A stretch of DNA of 64,000 nt, taken from assembly GCA_004764695.1 (NCBI GenBank), contig SMSO01000032.1, positions 208,501 through 272,500 of the forward strand, in the 5' to 3' direction. Each line of letters starts with the position of its first letter. Position 1 is the first letter of the stretch. Below are positions 10,596 to 20,589 of this stretch, in pieces. Position numbers and translations under genes: made by a program. The notes beneath the pieces were generated by a model. It saw only the letters and a program-made list of their open reading frames with translations. It was not told where the DNA came from and made no database searches. This DNA is from Schizochytrium sp. TIO01. Taxonomy: Eukaryota > Sar > Bigyra > Thraustochytrida > Thraustochytriidae.

Positions 10596-13070
10596 TTAGC
10601 GGCGCCATCTGGTAGCCTCAATCTCGAGTTCACGAACACGCTCAGCAAGCTTTCGGTTGGCAAAGCGTTGCTGCTCAAGATGATCCTCCTTCTCAGTGAG
10701 CTGCTCAGTGAGTGAGTTAGCTAATTGATACACAAGAGCCAACTGGCGTCGGTCTGCACGGTTAAGTGAGATTTTGCTCAGATCCAAATTCGGGGGAAGA
10801 GATACTTCGGAAGCATCGTTGGAACCCATTGCGGGCCCAATGTGCTTAGTAAGGCCTTCCTTGACGATATTGCGAGCAGGGGGTGCTGGCTTACGAGAGA
10901 ACATGAAGCCTGCAGGGCCACGGGAGGCACCAGAGGAGCCGCTCGAATTGCTGTTGGCACTCGAGGGCCGCTGGTAGATGGCTGCCCGCAGACTAGCGTT
11001 CTCGCTCAAAAGGTCCATCTTTTCCATTTCGCGGGAGTGGAGACGCGAGCGAAGAGTATCCATTTCGCCAATGAACTCCTCCATGTCCATGAAAGAGTCA
11101 AGCCCTGCCTGCTGTACAATTTTACTTACATCCTTGGCCAAGCTCTCGAACTTGGCCCGCAGAGCCTTGCGCTGGGCCACAGTGACCTCCAGCCTCTCCT
11201 GGAGCGCACGAGTTTCAGCTTCAGCTTCGACGCGCAGGCTAATTTGTGCCTGTAAAGAGGACTGAAGATCAAAGGCTTGCTGTTCGGTATCTCGAGCCAT
11301 AATTTCCAATTCGCGAATGCGAGCCTGCTGCTGTTTTTCGATGAGACGGGATTCTGCGAGGTGAGCCTCGAGTGTGGCAGTGCGCTGTTTTTCCTCCGCA
11401 AGCTCAAGAGAAACAGCCTCGCGAGCTTGGGATGACTCATTAAGGCATTCTTTGTAGCTTCCAATTTCGGCCCGCGCGCCGGCCTCCCGAGCCGCGAGAG
11501 AATCGATTGTTGTCTTGGCGTCATCAAGCTGGCAGCGAAGTCGCTCAACCTCCTTTTCAAGGTCTGAAACATGGGCAAGAGACTTTCCAGTCTCCGCCAC
11601 GGAGCGAATGTTAGCACGTTGGGCGTTGGTCTTGAGTTCATCCACTTGCTCCCGAAGATCACGAATCAAGGCATCCTTGTAGGCGGACTCGCGGTCGAGA
11701 CGAGAAATCTCCGCCGAAAGTTGGTCGCGGTCGTCGCTGGGATCCGAAGCAATGGCCCGTTGGAGACTTGGGCGGAAAAAGAAGTTGCGACCAGTGTTGT
11801 TCATTACCCCGGTCGAAGTTGTGGTGTCCTCGTCTTCAGTTACATCGCTTTCGTCGCCAGAGGTGGCAGCATCAACATCGCTGACAGCAGCGCTGTTGAA
11901 TTCACTAGCCATACACACGTCAGCATTAGGAAGATGCCGCAAGAGACCAAGAACAAAAACTTTGCGAGCATCGGGGTCGCCATTGAGAGTTAGATCGATG
12001 TATTCCCCATCACGGTCCTCCTGCTGAAGCACCTTGGAGAGGCGAAGCTTGTGCGGGTGCTGGTCATCCAGAATGACTCGAAGCTGTGCGATTTCCCCAG
12101 GTTCATATGTAAAAACATCCAGAACATCGATGCGCTCGATCTGCTTAGTGTGAGGGTCCATGGTCAAGTAGAGTGCGTCTGGCTCAGGGTTGCTCTCCTC
12201 TTCTCCAATACTTGCTGCCCAAGAGACAGTTTCATTCTCGAATGCAGAAGTGACCTCCTCCTCAAGATGAGCGCTTGGTCGCAAGGGACCGATCTGTGCT
12301 GAAAAGCGTTTGCTTCGGGAGAATGTGGGCCATGCTTCAACTTTGACGATGCAGCCAAAGTCGAGCGCTGTAGGCTGGTAGAATCCGACTGAAGATGACA
12401 CAAGCTTCTTTGGCGGTCCAGGGGACTTTGGCCTCTTAATTCCGCTTGAGTTGCTCGGGTTGCTGGACCTGCTAGAGGCCGACATGGGAGAATTAGAGCC
12501 CGTTTCGATTCTGGACCACTTGAGACGCACGAATTCGGAATCCTCTACTGTGCCGAGCATGTTTCCATCCAGAAGCACGCAGAGAGTTCCACTCTCTTCC
12601 TCGATGGAAAGTGTCGAGAGTAGGCTCTCGATTGCATCGCGACGGTTCTTTCCAGCATCCTGCTGCTGCTGTTGCTGTTGCTGAAGTCCGGCCTGAATAA
12701 CAGTACTTGGCCTGCGACGGAAGCTGTTGCCGAGCTTACCGGGTAAAATCTTCCACACTGCAGCTGCTGAAGGTGACCTTGATCCTCCATTAATCTGCTG
12801 TTGGGGTGAGAGTGGAGACATTGCTTCTGATGACGCTGATTTCGGTTCAGACCTGTGCACATGGGCATTATTTTGGCCCCCAAAGTTCTGCATTTGTTGC
12901 TGCCCATTACTCAGACCCTGATGCATTTGCTGTTCTCCGTGCTTGAAAATTTGCTGGAGCTGCTGTTGAAAAGAGCTTGCATCGTCAAGCCCTGTCGCCC
13001 CCTTCCTTGCCTCCACAGACAGTGCGTCGCGGTCGCTTTGCGGAGCTTCTGATCCGCGTACATCCGTCAT
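10596..13070 (-). CDS. Ig-PH module plus coiled-coil protein (SCAB/AIR9-like), possible cytoskeletal protein
   Basis: The protein has 824 residues from the ATG at 13068-13070. The order is: a Gln/Ser-rich N-terminus with a Q8 run (about 130-137), an Ig-like segment (about 155-290) with RLKWSR and the later FYQPTALDFGCIVKVEAWP, a PH-like segment (about 297-390) ending VFVLGLLRHLPNADVC, a long coiled coil (about 450-690), a Ser/Gly linker and a C-terminal coiled coil (765-824). The pattern of W, then Y-x-P-x-x-x-D-x-G, then a beta-rich PH-like block resembles the Ig-PH module of plant SCAB1 and the A9 Ig repeats of AIR9, which bind actin or microtubules. That likeness is from memory of the family and has not been scored. 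About 55 residues are inserted inside the Ig part. Location and partner are unknown; a cytoskeletal linker is the best inference. Confidence 0.7.
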   Translation of the reverse strand: MTDVRGSEAPQSDRDALSVEARKGATGLDDASSFQQQLQQIFKHGEQQMHQGLSNGQQQMQNFGGQNNAHVHRSEPKSASSEAMSPLSPQQQINGGSRSPSAAAVWKILPGKLGNSFRRRPSTVIQAGLQQQQQQQQDAGKNRRDAIESLLSTLSIEEESGTLCVLLDGNMLGTVEDSEFVRLKWSRIETGSNSPMSASSRSSNPSNSSGIKRPKSPGPPKKLVSSSVGFYQPTALDFGCIVKVEAWPTFSRSKRFSAQIGPLRPSAHLEEEVTSAFENETVSWAASIGEEESNPEPDALYLTMDPHTKQIERIDVLDVFTYEPGEIAQLRVILDDQHPHKLRLSKVLQQEDRDGEYIDLTLNGDPDARKVFVLGLLRHLPNADVCMASEFNSAAVSDVDAATSGDESDVTEDEDTTTSTGVMNNTGRNFFFRPSLQRAIASDPSDDRDQLSAEISRLDRESAYKDALIRDLREQVDELKTNAQRANIRSVAETGKSLAHVSDLEKEVERLRCQLDDAKTTIDSLAAREAGARAEIGSYKECLNESSQAREAVSLELAEEKQRTATLEAHLAESRLIEKQQQARIRELEIMARDTEQQAFDLQSSLQAQISLRVEAEAETRALQERLEVTVAQRKALRAKFESLAKDVSKIVQQAGLDSFMDMEEFIGEMDTLRSRLHSREMEKMDLLSENASLRAAIYQRPSSANSNSSGSSGASRGPAGFMFSRKPAPPARNIVKEGLTKHIGPAMGSNDASEVSLPPNLDLSKISLNRADRRQLALVYQLANSLTEQLTEKEDHLEQQRFANRKLAERVRELEIEATRWRR

Positions 13071-13107
13071 TTTCTCCCGTCGCTTTGGTGCTCTCTCTCT
13101 ATGTATA

Positions 13108-13127
13108 TATATTATCTATAAAATATA

Positions 13128-13162
<35 letters not shown>

Positions 13163-13165
13163 TAT
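13108..13165. repeat. AT-dinucleotide-rich tract upstream of the Ig-PH gene
   Basis: Nearly pure TA/ATA sequence 40-95 bp upstream of the Ig-PH start codon, within its promoter or 5' UTR. It could act as an easily melted element or a TATA-like region. Confidence 0.8.
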
Positions 13166-13657
13166 CGAGGCGAACGACGAGAAAAAGAGAAGAACAGAGA
13201 TCGCAGCTCACGAGGCGCGGTCAAAGCGGGTCTTCCCCGGGGTCGGCCTACGTGGCGGTCGCTGCGGATTTCCTCGTGCGTGCGAGCGAGGTTCCGCGGA
13301 GGCTTCGGTGGGTGGCGCCGCCAAGCTCTGCTCGCGAAGCCTTCGCCGCCCAGGAATCGATTTGCTTTGCCTTCGTCCTCTTCGGGCTCTGCCTTTGCAC
13401 AACTCGCGCTCTCTCTATTTCTTTAAGTTTTCCTTTTACTTTCCTCTTACTTTCCTCTACTGAGTACCCTAAGTACTCCTACCAAAGAATTCTTTCTCTG
13501 CTTCTACCTACCTCTAGCACTACCGTATTAGTTATGGCTAGTTAGTTCCTCCTCCTTCTTTTATGTCGTCTTTTTAAGCTCTTTCAACTCACTAAACATT
13601 TTTAATCGAATTAGAAAACGATTCATTCATTCATTCCAAGAACTTAGAAACTTAAAA

Positions 13658-13746
13658 GTGTGAGTGAGTGAGTGAGTGAGTGAGTGCACTGAAAGAATGG
13701 AAGAGTGCGCGAGGAAATGAATATGCATTCATTCATTCATTCATCC
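13658..13746. repeat. (GAGT)n and (ATTC)n arrays
   Basis: A run of GAGT units (13658-13686) is followed by ATTC units (about 13726-13746). A shorter ATTC run lies just before, at 13621-13636. Confidence 0.85.
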
Positions 13747-13890
13747 ATCCTTTAACCCATAAGTTGAAAGAGCTGAAGCTCGCTCGAGACCTCTGCGCAA
13801 ACCAATCTTTCGTCTCGACAACTCACCATCACTCACTTATAAACAAATGGCTTTCCACGCATTTCTTTCCAGGCAGAAAGCGACGTGCAC

Positions 13891-13920
13891 ATTGATTGAT
13901 TGATTGATTGATTGATTGAT
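13891..13920. repeat. (GATT)n array
   Basis: Seven to eight perfect ATTG/GATT units in spacer. Confidence 0.9.
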
Positions 13921-14263
13921 ATACTACGGTTAACTAACATGCGTATAGAGAGATGAGAATGAAGAACTTGCTTAGGCGCGGCTATTTAACTCCTATTCAC
14001 CAACTCACTCACTCACTCACTGAGTCCTCATAATTTGCTATAACTTTTAGAGGAAAGAAGAAAGAAAGTGCTACAGCGAAAGAAAGCACTTTTGAAGGAA
14101 CGATCGAATGACAGGGGGGTTTGATCGAAAGAGTATCTTCTCTCGAGATCCTCGTACTTCACTTCTTTTCGCTTTCACAGCAGTGCCATCATGATTACGA
14201 AAAGATGTTTCTTCTTCTGTTCGTCGCTCGCTTACTCATAAATTAACTACCTAAATGATGGAT

Positions 14264-14305
14264 GATTGATTGATTGATTGATTGACTGACTGACTGACTG
14301 ACTGA
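14264..14305. repeat. (GATT)n-(GACT)n compound array
   Basis: GATT units change directly into GACT units, a single-base unit switch typical of an evolving microsatellite. Confidence 0.9.
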
Positions 14306-14449
14306 ATGATGATATACCTACCTTTCACAAAACATAATATAGGCTACATATGTGTATACATATGTATATAAAATACAGAAATGTCACAGATCTGGGAAGA
14401 ACCCAAAACTCCTAAAACTGAATTCCTAACCAACTAGACCACTTCGCTT

Positions 14450-14537
14450 TACACGTACGTACGTACCTACTCCTAATTTACCCACGTACGTACGTTTCGA
14501 TGTGCACTCGCTCGCTCGAGAAAGCACGTACGTACCT
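14450..14537. repeat. Three ACGTACGT palindrome clusters
   Basis: ACGT units occur in three short clusters (about 14453-14467, 14484-14495 and 14526-14536) over 90 bp. Each is self-complementary and carries the ACGT core bound by bZIP factors. No gene starts next to it, so function is unclear. Confidence 0.6.
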
Positions 14538-14945
14538 GCGTATCCATCGACACAGCCATTCGCATCTCCGCTGTTCACGACCTCTGCTCTACTTCTTCTT
14601 CTCCCTCCTTCGACTTTCATTTTAAGACCTAACAAATATACAAATAAACAAACAAACACTCTATAAACAACAATTGCATCAATAGAAATCTGTGCTCATT
14701 CCTTCTTTAAACAAAATGAGATACCGTATAACATACATACTTACATACTTACATACACAATAAAACAAACGCAATAAATAAACTCTTAAAAACAGGTTTC
14801 ACCACAGCAATAATCATAACACTTCAACTTTCACATTCATTCAACTACAAATAGTTTATCATATGTTAGTTAGTACCCACATAGGTCGTCCTCGCGGTTG
14901 ATACCTTATGGGTAAGCAAGGAGGGCGCGAAGGTAATTCATGATC

Positions 14946-14989
14946 AATGAATGAATGAATGAATGAATCAATCAATCAATCAATCAATG
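14946..14989. repeat. (GAAT)n-(CAAT)n compound array
   Basis: GAAT units are followed by CAAT units, immediately left of the GC-rich island at 15.0-15.18 kb. Confidence 0.9.
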
Positions 14990-15237
14990 TTCTGCTTCTG
15001 CTTCTGCTTCGGTTCTGCGCGGCTTTGGGCGATCGATAAAGCGTCGCGGGCGAGGGAAAGCGAGAGGCAAGCGCGGATTGCGCTCCGGCGGGTGCGCCGC
15101 GAGCCTGGATCTGCCTGGCTCTGGAGCGGACCGGTGGACTTTGGGCGGGAAGCGGAAGGAGCGCCTCTGATTTCACTCGCTCAGTTCATTCATTGATTCA
15201 TTGATTCATTCATTCATCGCTGATTTCGATGTGATTA

Positions 15238-15268
15238 TTTCTTTCTTTCTTTCTTTCTTTCTTTCTTT
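15238..15268. repeat. (TTTC)n array
   Basis: About seven TTTC units, just right of the 15.0-15.18 kb island and its ATTC/GATTC flank. Confidence 0.9.
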
Positions 15269-15675
15269 GTCTTTGTTATCACTGTTGTGTACTAACTACA
15301 AACAAACGAATAACTTGGAATCTCTTTTATTTTAATGAGAAATAAACTAAGCTAAACAAACACACATCGTTAGCAGTTGGTTACTTAGTCAATACGGGTA
15401 CCTGATTATTTATTACACCTACAAACAAACGAAGATCGATAAGCGTCGAATTCGCTTTGGATCGTGAGTGATCGCAGCGTTTACAACCGTGTCATGCTCA
15501 GCAGCGGCGGTCTTTGCTAGTACGAGCACAGCACAACGTTGGAGGCCGAGTTGCCGAGGACCGGGCTCAACTCGGGCGATTGGTAACTAACTCCTCCACG
15601 ACTGATGATATTGTGATGAAGGTCGATCGTTCGCCTTGCCTCTCAAAGCAAAGGCCTCATAGGTTATATGAATGA

Positions 15676-15678
<3 letters not shown>

Positions 15679-15717
<39 letters not shown>

Positions 15718-15719
15718 AT
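15679..15719. repeat. (TA)n array
   Basis: About 15 TA units followed by GTATGTATAT, left of the island at 15.78-15.95 kb. Confidence 0.9.
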
Positions 15720-16815
15720 CTATGGAAATAACACACACGTTCTTCTATGTAGTATAAATGGAAGCAAACGACTTTTCAGGCGGAGCCATCTTTCCCACAA
15801 AATCAGCTGTGAAGAACTCGAGGAGATGCCTGCAAACTGCAAACACGCGCTGCCTGCTGTAAAGATACGGACCCTGCCATTTGCCAGAGCAGCCACCGCC
15901 CTTGCAGACCAGTGCAGTGCCCCCATCACTTGGCTCTTGGCTGCTCGCTCATTCATTCATTCATCCATTCATTGCTTCGTACTACGTATGTTTTTTTGGC
16001 GTTAGTATCGTAGTTCTCTCTCCAAGGCCCTCTTTCAATCTTCTTTAGCACTATAAAGAAGTCTGAAAGTCTCAAACAATGAACAATTTGTTGAGAAATC
16101 TCGTAAAACATTTTACGCAAACTTGAACAAAGAGATAATGAGAGCAAATAAGTCACCATATGATTACTATTCACCTTTCTTATTTTAAATAAAAATAATA
16201 ATAATAATTTTAATAATAATATTTAACTTTAAATTATAACTCGAGGTTATAAAATGAATAAATAAACAAATAAACAAAAGAACAAAAGAATGAATGAATA
16301 GTGCTCGTTTAAAGTTAAACAATTTTTTAATTAAATAGAGTAAGTCCTACCGTAAGAGGTACTAGGCCTTATCTACCCCTCACTAAGTTCACCGCCTTTA
16401 ACAATTTAGTCCGTGAAAGAGGAGTTCTTCGCGCAGTTTTGCGGCGCTTCGCGCTATTCGCCGACCCCAGCGGCCCCTCCGCAAGCCCTGGGCAGCCGCT
16501 CGCTCGCCGCCGTGGGGCGCCGGCAGGCCTGCCTACGCGTCTGACGGCGGCCTGCGGCTCGCCAGCGTCCTGGCCGCAGCGCGTTGTTGTCGCGAGGAAG
16601 GAAGGACCAGGCCCAAGCTGCTTCTGCTGCGCCTCGATTCTTCGTCGCTTCCGCTAGGAGTGCCTACCGCAAACCTTAGAAGTGGGGTGGTATGATTTCT
16701 TGCGCTCTCTCCGCCGTTGTTGGTTCTTCGTGTGCTGCGATAACCAACTTCGTCGTGGAAACCTGAAGCATTCGCTGTGGCGTTGGCGGAGGCCTGCGAG
16801 GCCTCGAGCTTAGCG

Positions 16816-16830
16816 CCCCCCCCCCCCCCC
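16816..16830. repeat. Poly-C tract
   Basis: A run of 15 C inside a GC-rich island. It would encode Pro or Gly repeats if translated, but no supported gene covers it. Confidence 0.9.
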
Positions 16831-16987
16831 ACGCTCGCGGACTGGCTGGTGCCGGTTTCCGTGGAGCATTCGTTGCGAGTGAATGAATTAGTGAATGATT
16901 GTTTGATCACCTCTCTAAATGTTGGTTTTGACCCGTTTGTTTACACGTCGATACATAATAAAAGGGTAACAGAACAGGGTCGTTGAG

Positions 16988-17039
16988 GAATGAATGAATG
17001 AATGAATGAATGAATGAATGAATGAATGAATGAATGAAT
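16988..17039. repeat. (GAAT)13 array
   Basis: Thirteen near-perfect GAAT units, the longest tetranucleotide array in this territory. Read on the minus strand it is the ATTC repeat seen at many other places in the window. Confidence 0.95.
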
Positions 17040-17739
17040 TCATGGAGTTCACCATTCTCTAATGATTCCTTCGATTGCACGGATTGCACAATTGACTGAG
17101 CGTCTGGACGCTCTGCGCCGTCAGTCGGTTTGACGATGGTGCAGGCAACGATGGTTCTTGCAAATCAATCTGATGATTGATTATTGATTGTGGAGATCAG
17201 TGAAACTCGCGGAAGGAATCGTAAGAGAGGCGGAAGAAGCGCTGCTTTTGTGATAATGAATAATAGGAGGTGTGCGGAGCCTTTGATGATAGACAGATTG
17301 ATTGATTGCTTTGCTTTGCTTTGGGAACTCGAGGTGGTGGCCCCAAGAAGGAAATAAGCACCTTCTTCAAGACGCTGAGGCTTTTGGTTTGCAGGGCGTA
17401 GTTGGTGCGCCATGATTGTAATTCATGCTTCATATCCCTCAATTCTCATCCAAACTTTCTTCTTTTATTATTATTTTATTATTATTTTTATTATTTTATT
17501 CTTTCTTTCTTTCTTCGTCGTTTTCTTTAATTTTGTAATGGTTATTGTTTTGTGATGGGTTACACACATAACAAACCGTACTAAATGATTTGCGACCATC
17601 TTTTATTTGCAATTCTAGCGCTACACCTGCTCAATCTCTGGAGGGAGTCGCGATCAAAGAGCACGGTTCTGCAGTCGCTAAGCCGAACGGGCGACTGACT
17701 CACTCACTCGCGGACTGAGACTGCCTCTGAGACCGCCAG

Positions 17740-17775
17740 AAATAAATAAATAAATAAACAAACAAACAAACAAAC
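17740..17775. repeat. (AAAT)n-(AAAC)n compound array
   Basis: AAAT units change into AAAC units, another single-base unit switch. Confidence 0.9.
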
Positions 17776-18204
17776 AGGACAGGAATAACTAAAGCCGTGG
17801 ACAACCTTAGAAAGAATAGACATTTCTTTTTTACTGCATTGACTTTTAATGACATAGGCAGTAGATTAGCTAGCCATGGTAGTAGTACCTAAGCTACCTG
17901 CTAGGGCTACTTCCACTTGGTTTGGAGAATGTGCCTACTTCAAAGGTTTGGACATTCTGAGCTGCGTCCGAAAGCTTGAACTCTGGATAGTATATTTATT
18001 GTTAGACACCTGCTTCGACTCACGTCTTCGGACGGAGGGAACTTTCACCTTAGCTATGCGTCATCTTTTTGCAATGAACTTATGGTCAATTGAAGGAAAG
18101 TGAGTGAATGAATGAATGAATGACTGCGAAGTTTGGGAGGTTAAGTTATTTTTCTTTGTTTTTTAACCTATGTATGTATGAATGAATGAACGAATTCTTC
18201 TCAC

Positions 18205-18929
18205 TCGGCGTATTGCAATAATGGCGCCTCCTTGAAACGCCGCACCAAAGTGAAACTTGAAGCTGGGCTCTTCAGCACCGGACTTGCGTGGATTCCACGT
18301 GAGGCCGACGTCCTGCAAGAGCAAGAGCTGAGGCTTGTGGCCATGGAAAGGTTTCTCGCGGACACCATGGAGTCAGCTGCCAGGGTTAGTTTGCCTGCTT
18401 GCTTACGTGTAAGATGGATGATTGTTTTATTTTTATAAAAGGCCAGGCACCAGGTACCTGGGACAGGCGCTTCGCGTTCTTGGCAGCTGAGAGTTTCAGC
18501 CGCGAGGTAATGAAACGACAATCTAACTATCTAATATCAACCAACAGCAGCTTCGAAGTCTTCGTCCACCGGTCTACCACTATCCAGGTACCGAAAGTTT
18601 GCAGGCCTTCTCTAGAGCTGGCGAACCTTGAGCAGAGGACATTTTGCCATCATCATTCGAGACATAAATTCACACATGCATTCACTCATTCATTCATTCA
18701 TTCATTCATTCAGAAATACATACATGCCAAGGTTCGTGGTACATCTTCACGCAAGTTTCCCGACACCGTACGCAGCATCATGGCAAGGAAGTTGGACTTG
18801 GCGACGAATTTTCACAACGTGGGCCTCCTTCCCGGTCCAATCAAGAAAGCCTCCATCGCTGTTATCAGCTCCTTCGTGGTTGCCCCTGTCGTGGTAATTT
18901 CAATGGTGCTTCGCGAGCTGGCTGGCTAA
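18205..18929 (+). other. Candidate four-exon gene or gene remnant in a GC-rich island
   Basis: Four open segments join in a consistent frame: A up to 18384 (donor GTTAGT), B 18442-18506 (acceptor after TTTTTATAAAAG, donor GTAATG), C 18548-18587, and D 18714-18929 ending in TAA. Phases run 0, 2, 0. Segment A reads as a Lys/Arg-rich then Leu/Glu-rich helix. Segment D ends with a hydrophobic stretch, IAVISSFVVAPVVVISMV, possibly a membrane helix. The third proposed intron ends in a six-unit ATTC array running straight into CAG. I find no start ATG and recognise no family. GC-rich DNA often gives plausible frames by chance and the opposite strand is open too, so this is a hypothesis. Confidence 0.25.
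18686..18711. repeat. (ATTC)n array abutting a possible 3' splice site
   Basis: Six ATTC units end directly in CAG, before the longest open segment of the island. Confidence 0.9.
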
Positions 18930-19205
18930 TGCATCGCCATTCGTTCATCGACCGTTCGCTCGAGATGAACCTGAACAATCGAGGTAGCACAACGACAGCC
19001 GCATCCTGGCCGCCTGCCTGTAACGAGTTACAGCCACTCGCTGTTGTGAAACCCTGCTGCACCGAAGTAACCGTCCTCTCCACTCCAACGCCAATGTAAC
19101 ATCCATCGCCGCCATCGTTGATGATGTCGTCGTGCGCCAGAGCTCGCAATGTAGCGCACATTGCAGGCAGTAAATCAACGAATAACTAACCAAACAACTC
19201 ATTAA

Positions 19206-19600
19206 CTAACTAGCTGAGTAATCTCGAAGACGCGCCAGCTGGTCTCCAGCCAAAATTAGAGAGAGACCTCCGCCCTCCCCAGCCCCGTTCACGTTCACGT
19301 GCTGAGTGAGAACCACGGTCGACGCAAATTCTCGACGAAGATGTAGGTCATGGTGCCGTCGCCGCCCAAGTTCTCGCGCAAAGCGGCGGCCGTTACGAAT
19401 GCCCCAAATGTAATGCGGGTAATAGGGGCCGGCGGCGGGCGGCTTGGAAGGAAGGAAGGAAGGAAGTTGGCTGCTGAAGTCCATCCAAGATGGAGGACGC
19501 CGCAAAAGATGCGATGGCGTTTGGCTCAAGGAGGGCTTGGCGAAGAAGGGCGGACGTCGTGCTGGAGCGAGGATGCTTTTCTGTTTTCTTGGTCATTCAT
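19206..19600 (-). other. GC-rich exon-like island, minus strand
   Basis: On the minus strand a TTCC array (about 19459-19475) leads into an open segment read as PITRITFGAFVTAAALRE and on to FVENLRRPWFSLST before a stop. A second frame is open to 19206. No start codon or donor could be fixed and no family is recognised. It may be a terminal exon of a split gene or chance coding potential. Confidence 0.2.
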
Positions 19601-19674
19601 TTATTGATTTATTGATTTATTGATTTATTTATTTGGTTGTTTGTTTGTTTGTTTGCTTGCTTGCTTGCTTGCTT
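19594..19674. repeat. GATTTATT / TTTG / CTTG compound array
   Basis: About 80 bp in which ATTTATTG units give way to TTTG and then CTTG units. It separates two GC-rich islands. Confidence 0.9.
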
Positions 19675-20143
19675 ATTTCGTTGTCCAGTGAGGCTTCTAA
19701 AAGTTGATGATGATAACCTGTGGAGGCGGGGCGTGGATGGGCTCCAAGGAGGTCAGCGAGCGTTGAGTTTGCGGCGTGAAGAGTCAAATCAGTGCGCTCA
19801 ATCGTCGATGGCGAAGGAATCTTGCAAATTGGCACTTGGCTCACGCCGGCATGCTCCTGCAAGCACACCAACTTCCTGCTGCTGGACCTCTTCTTCTTGG
19901 TCTTCTTCTTCAACTTGTTCAAGTTCTTCTTCACTTCAACTTGTTCAAGTTCTCCTCTGACTGACACTTCCAGGCCTTGGAAACCGCAACACCAACGAGT
20001 GGTCCGCCACGAGGCTACAACGACCATCCATGACGACCCGAACTCCTGCGCTTCGGAATCATAACCCATCGCCGCCAGCGATAGAAGAGCTTCTCAAACT
20101 CAGGTCGAACTCGAGGATCGCCAAACTCTGCGGAAAGCAATCT

Positions 20144-20168
20144 CCATAAGACCATAAGACCATAAGAC
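20144..20168. repeat. Three tandem copies of CCATAAGA
   Basis: An 8-bp unit is repeated three times without change. This unit length is not seen elsewhere in the territory. Confidence 0.85.
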
Positions 20169-20385
20169 ACCTTCGTGGCGGTCGCAGTTTTCTCACCTCC
20201 ATTCAGCGTCATCAGTGATCTGCTATTCATATTCTCAACTCACCACAGAAGTAAGAGGTGGTTTCCGCAAAACCGCTGCTCTTCAAAGCTTGCATTGCCA
20301 TGGTCCTTCAAGTTGCGGAGCAGAAGCTAGCTGGCCGTGATGGCGATCATGGCGAGGGCGGTGATGAAGCGGGAGCTCGAAGGCC

Positions 20386-20413
20386 TTTGTTTGTTTGTTT
20401 GTTTGTTTGTTTG
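20386..20413. repeat. (TTTG)n array
   Basis: Seven TTTG units at the right edge of a GC-rich island. Confidence 0.9.
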
Positions 20414-20562
20414 CGCCTTGATATTTTGCGACCAAAGTGGGTCGTTGATGTGTGAAGAGGCGCAAGCGTTGAACTTTGGCTTTTTTAAGATCAAGTTGGC
20501 TGAGCGGGTGGTCCAAGCAAGATGTTTCGGAAGTCCTATCTACGATGGGGCCTTCGTCGATG

Positions 20563-20589
20563 TTTGATTTGATTTGATTTGATTTGACT
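20563..20589. repeat. (GATTT)n array
   Basis: Five pentanucleotide units, the last one changed to GACTT. Confidence 0.85.

Noticed and set aside
16988-17039. GAAT array as a possible CRISPR or telomere-like array
   Set aside because: It has a 4-bp unit without spacers, is internal to a chromosome segment, and does not match TTAGGG-type telomere units; it is a microsatellite.
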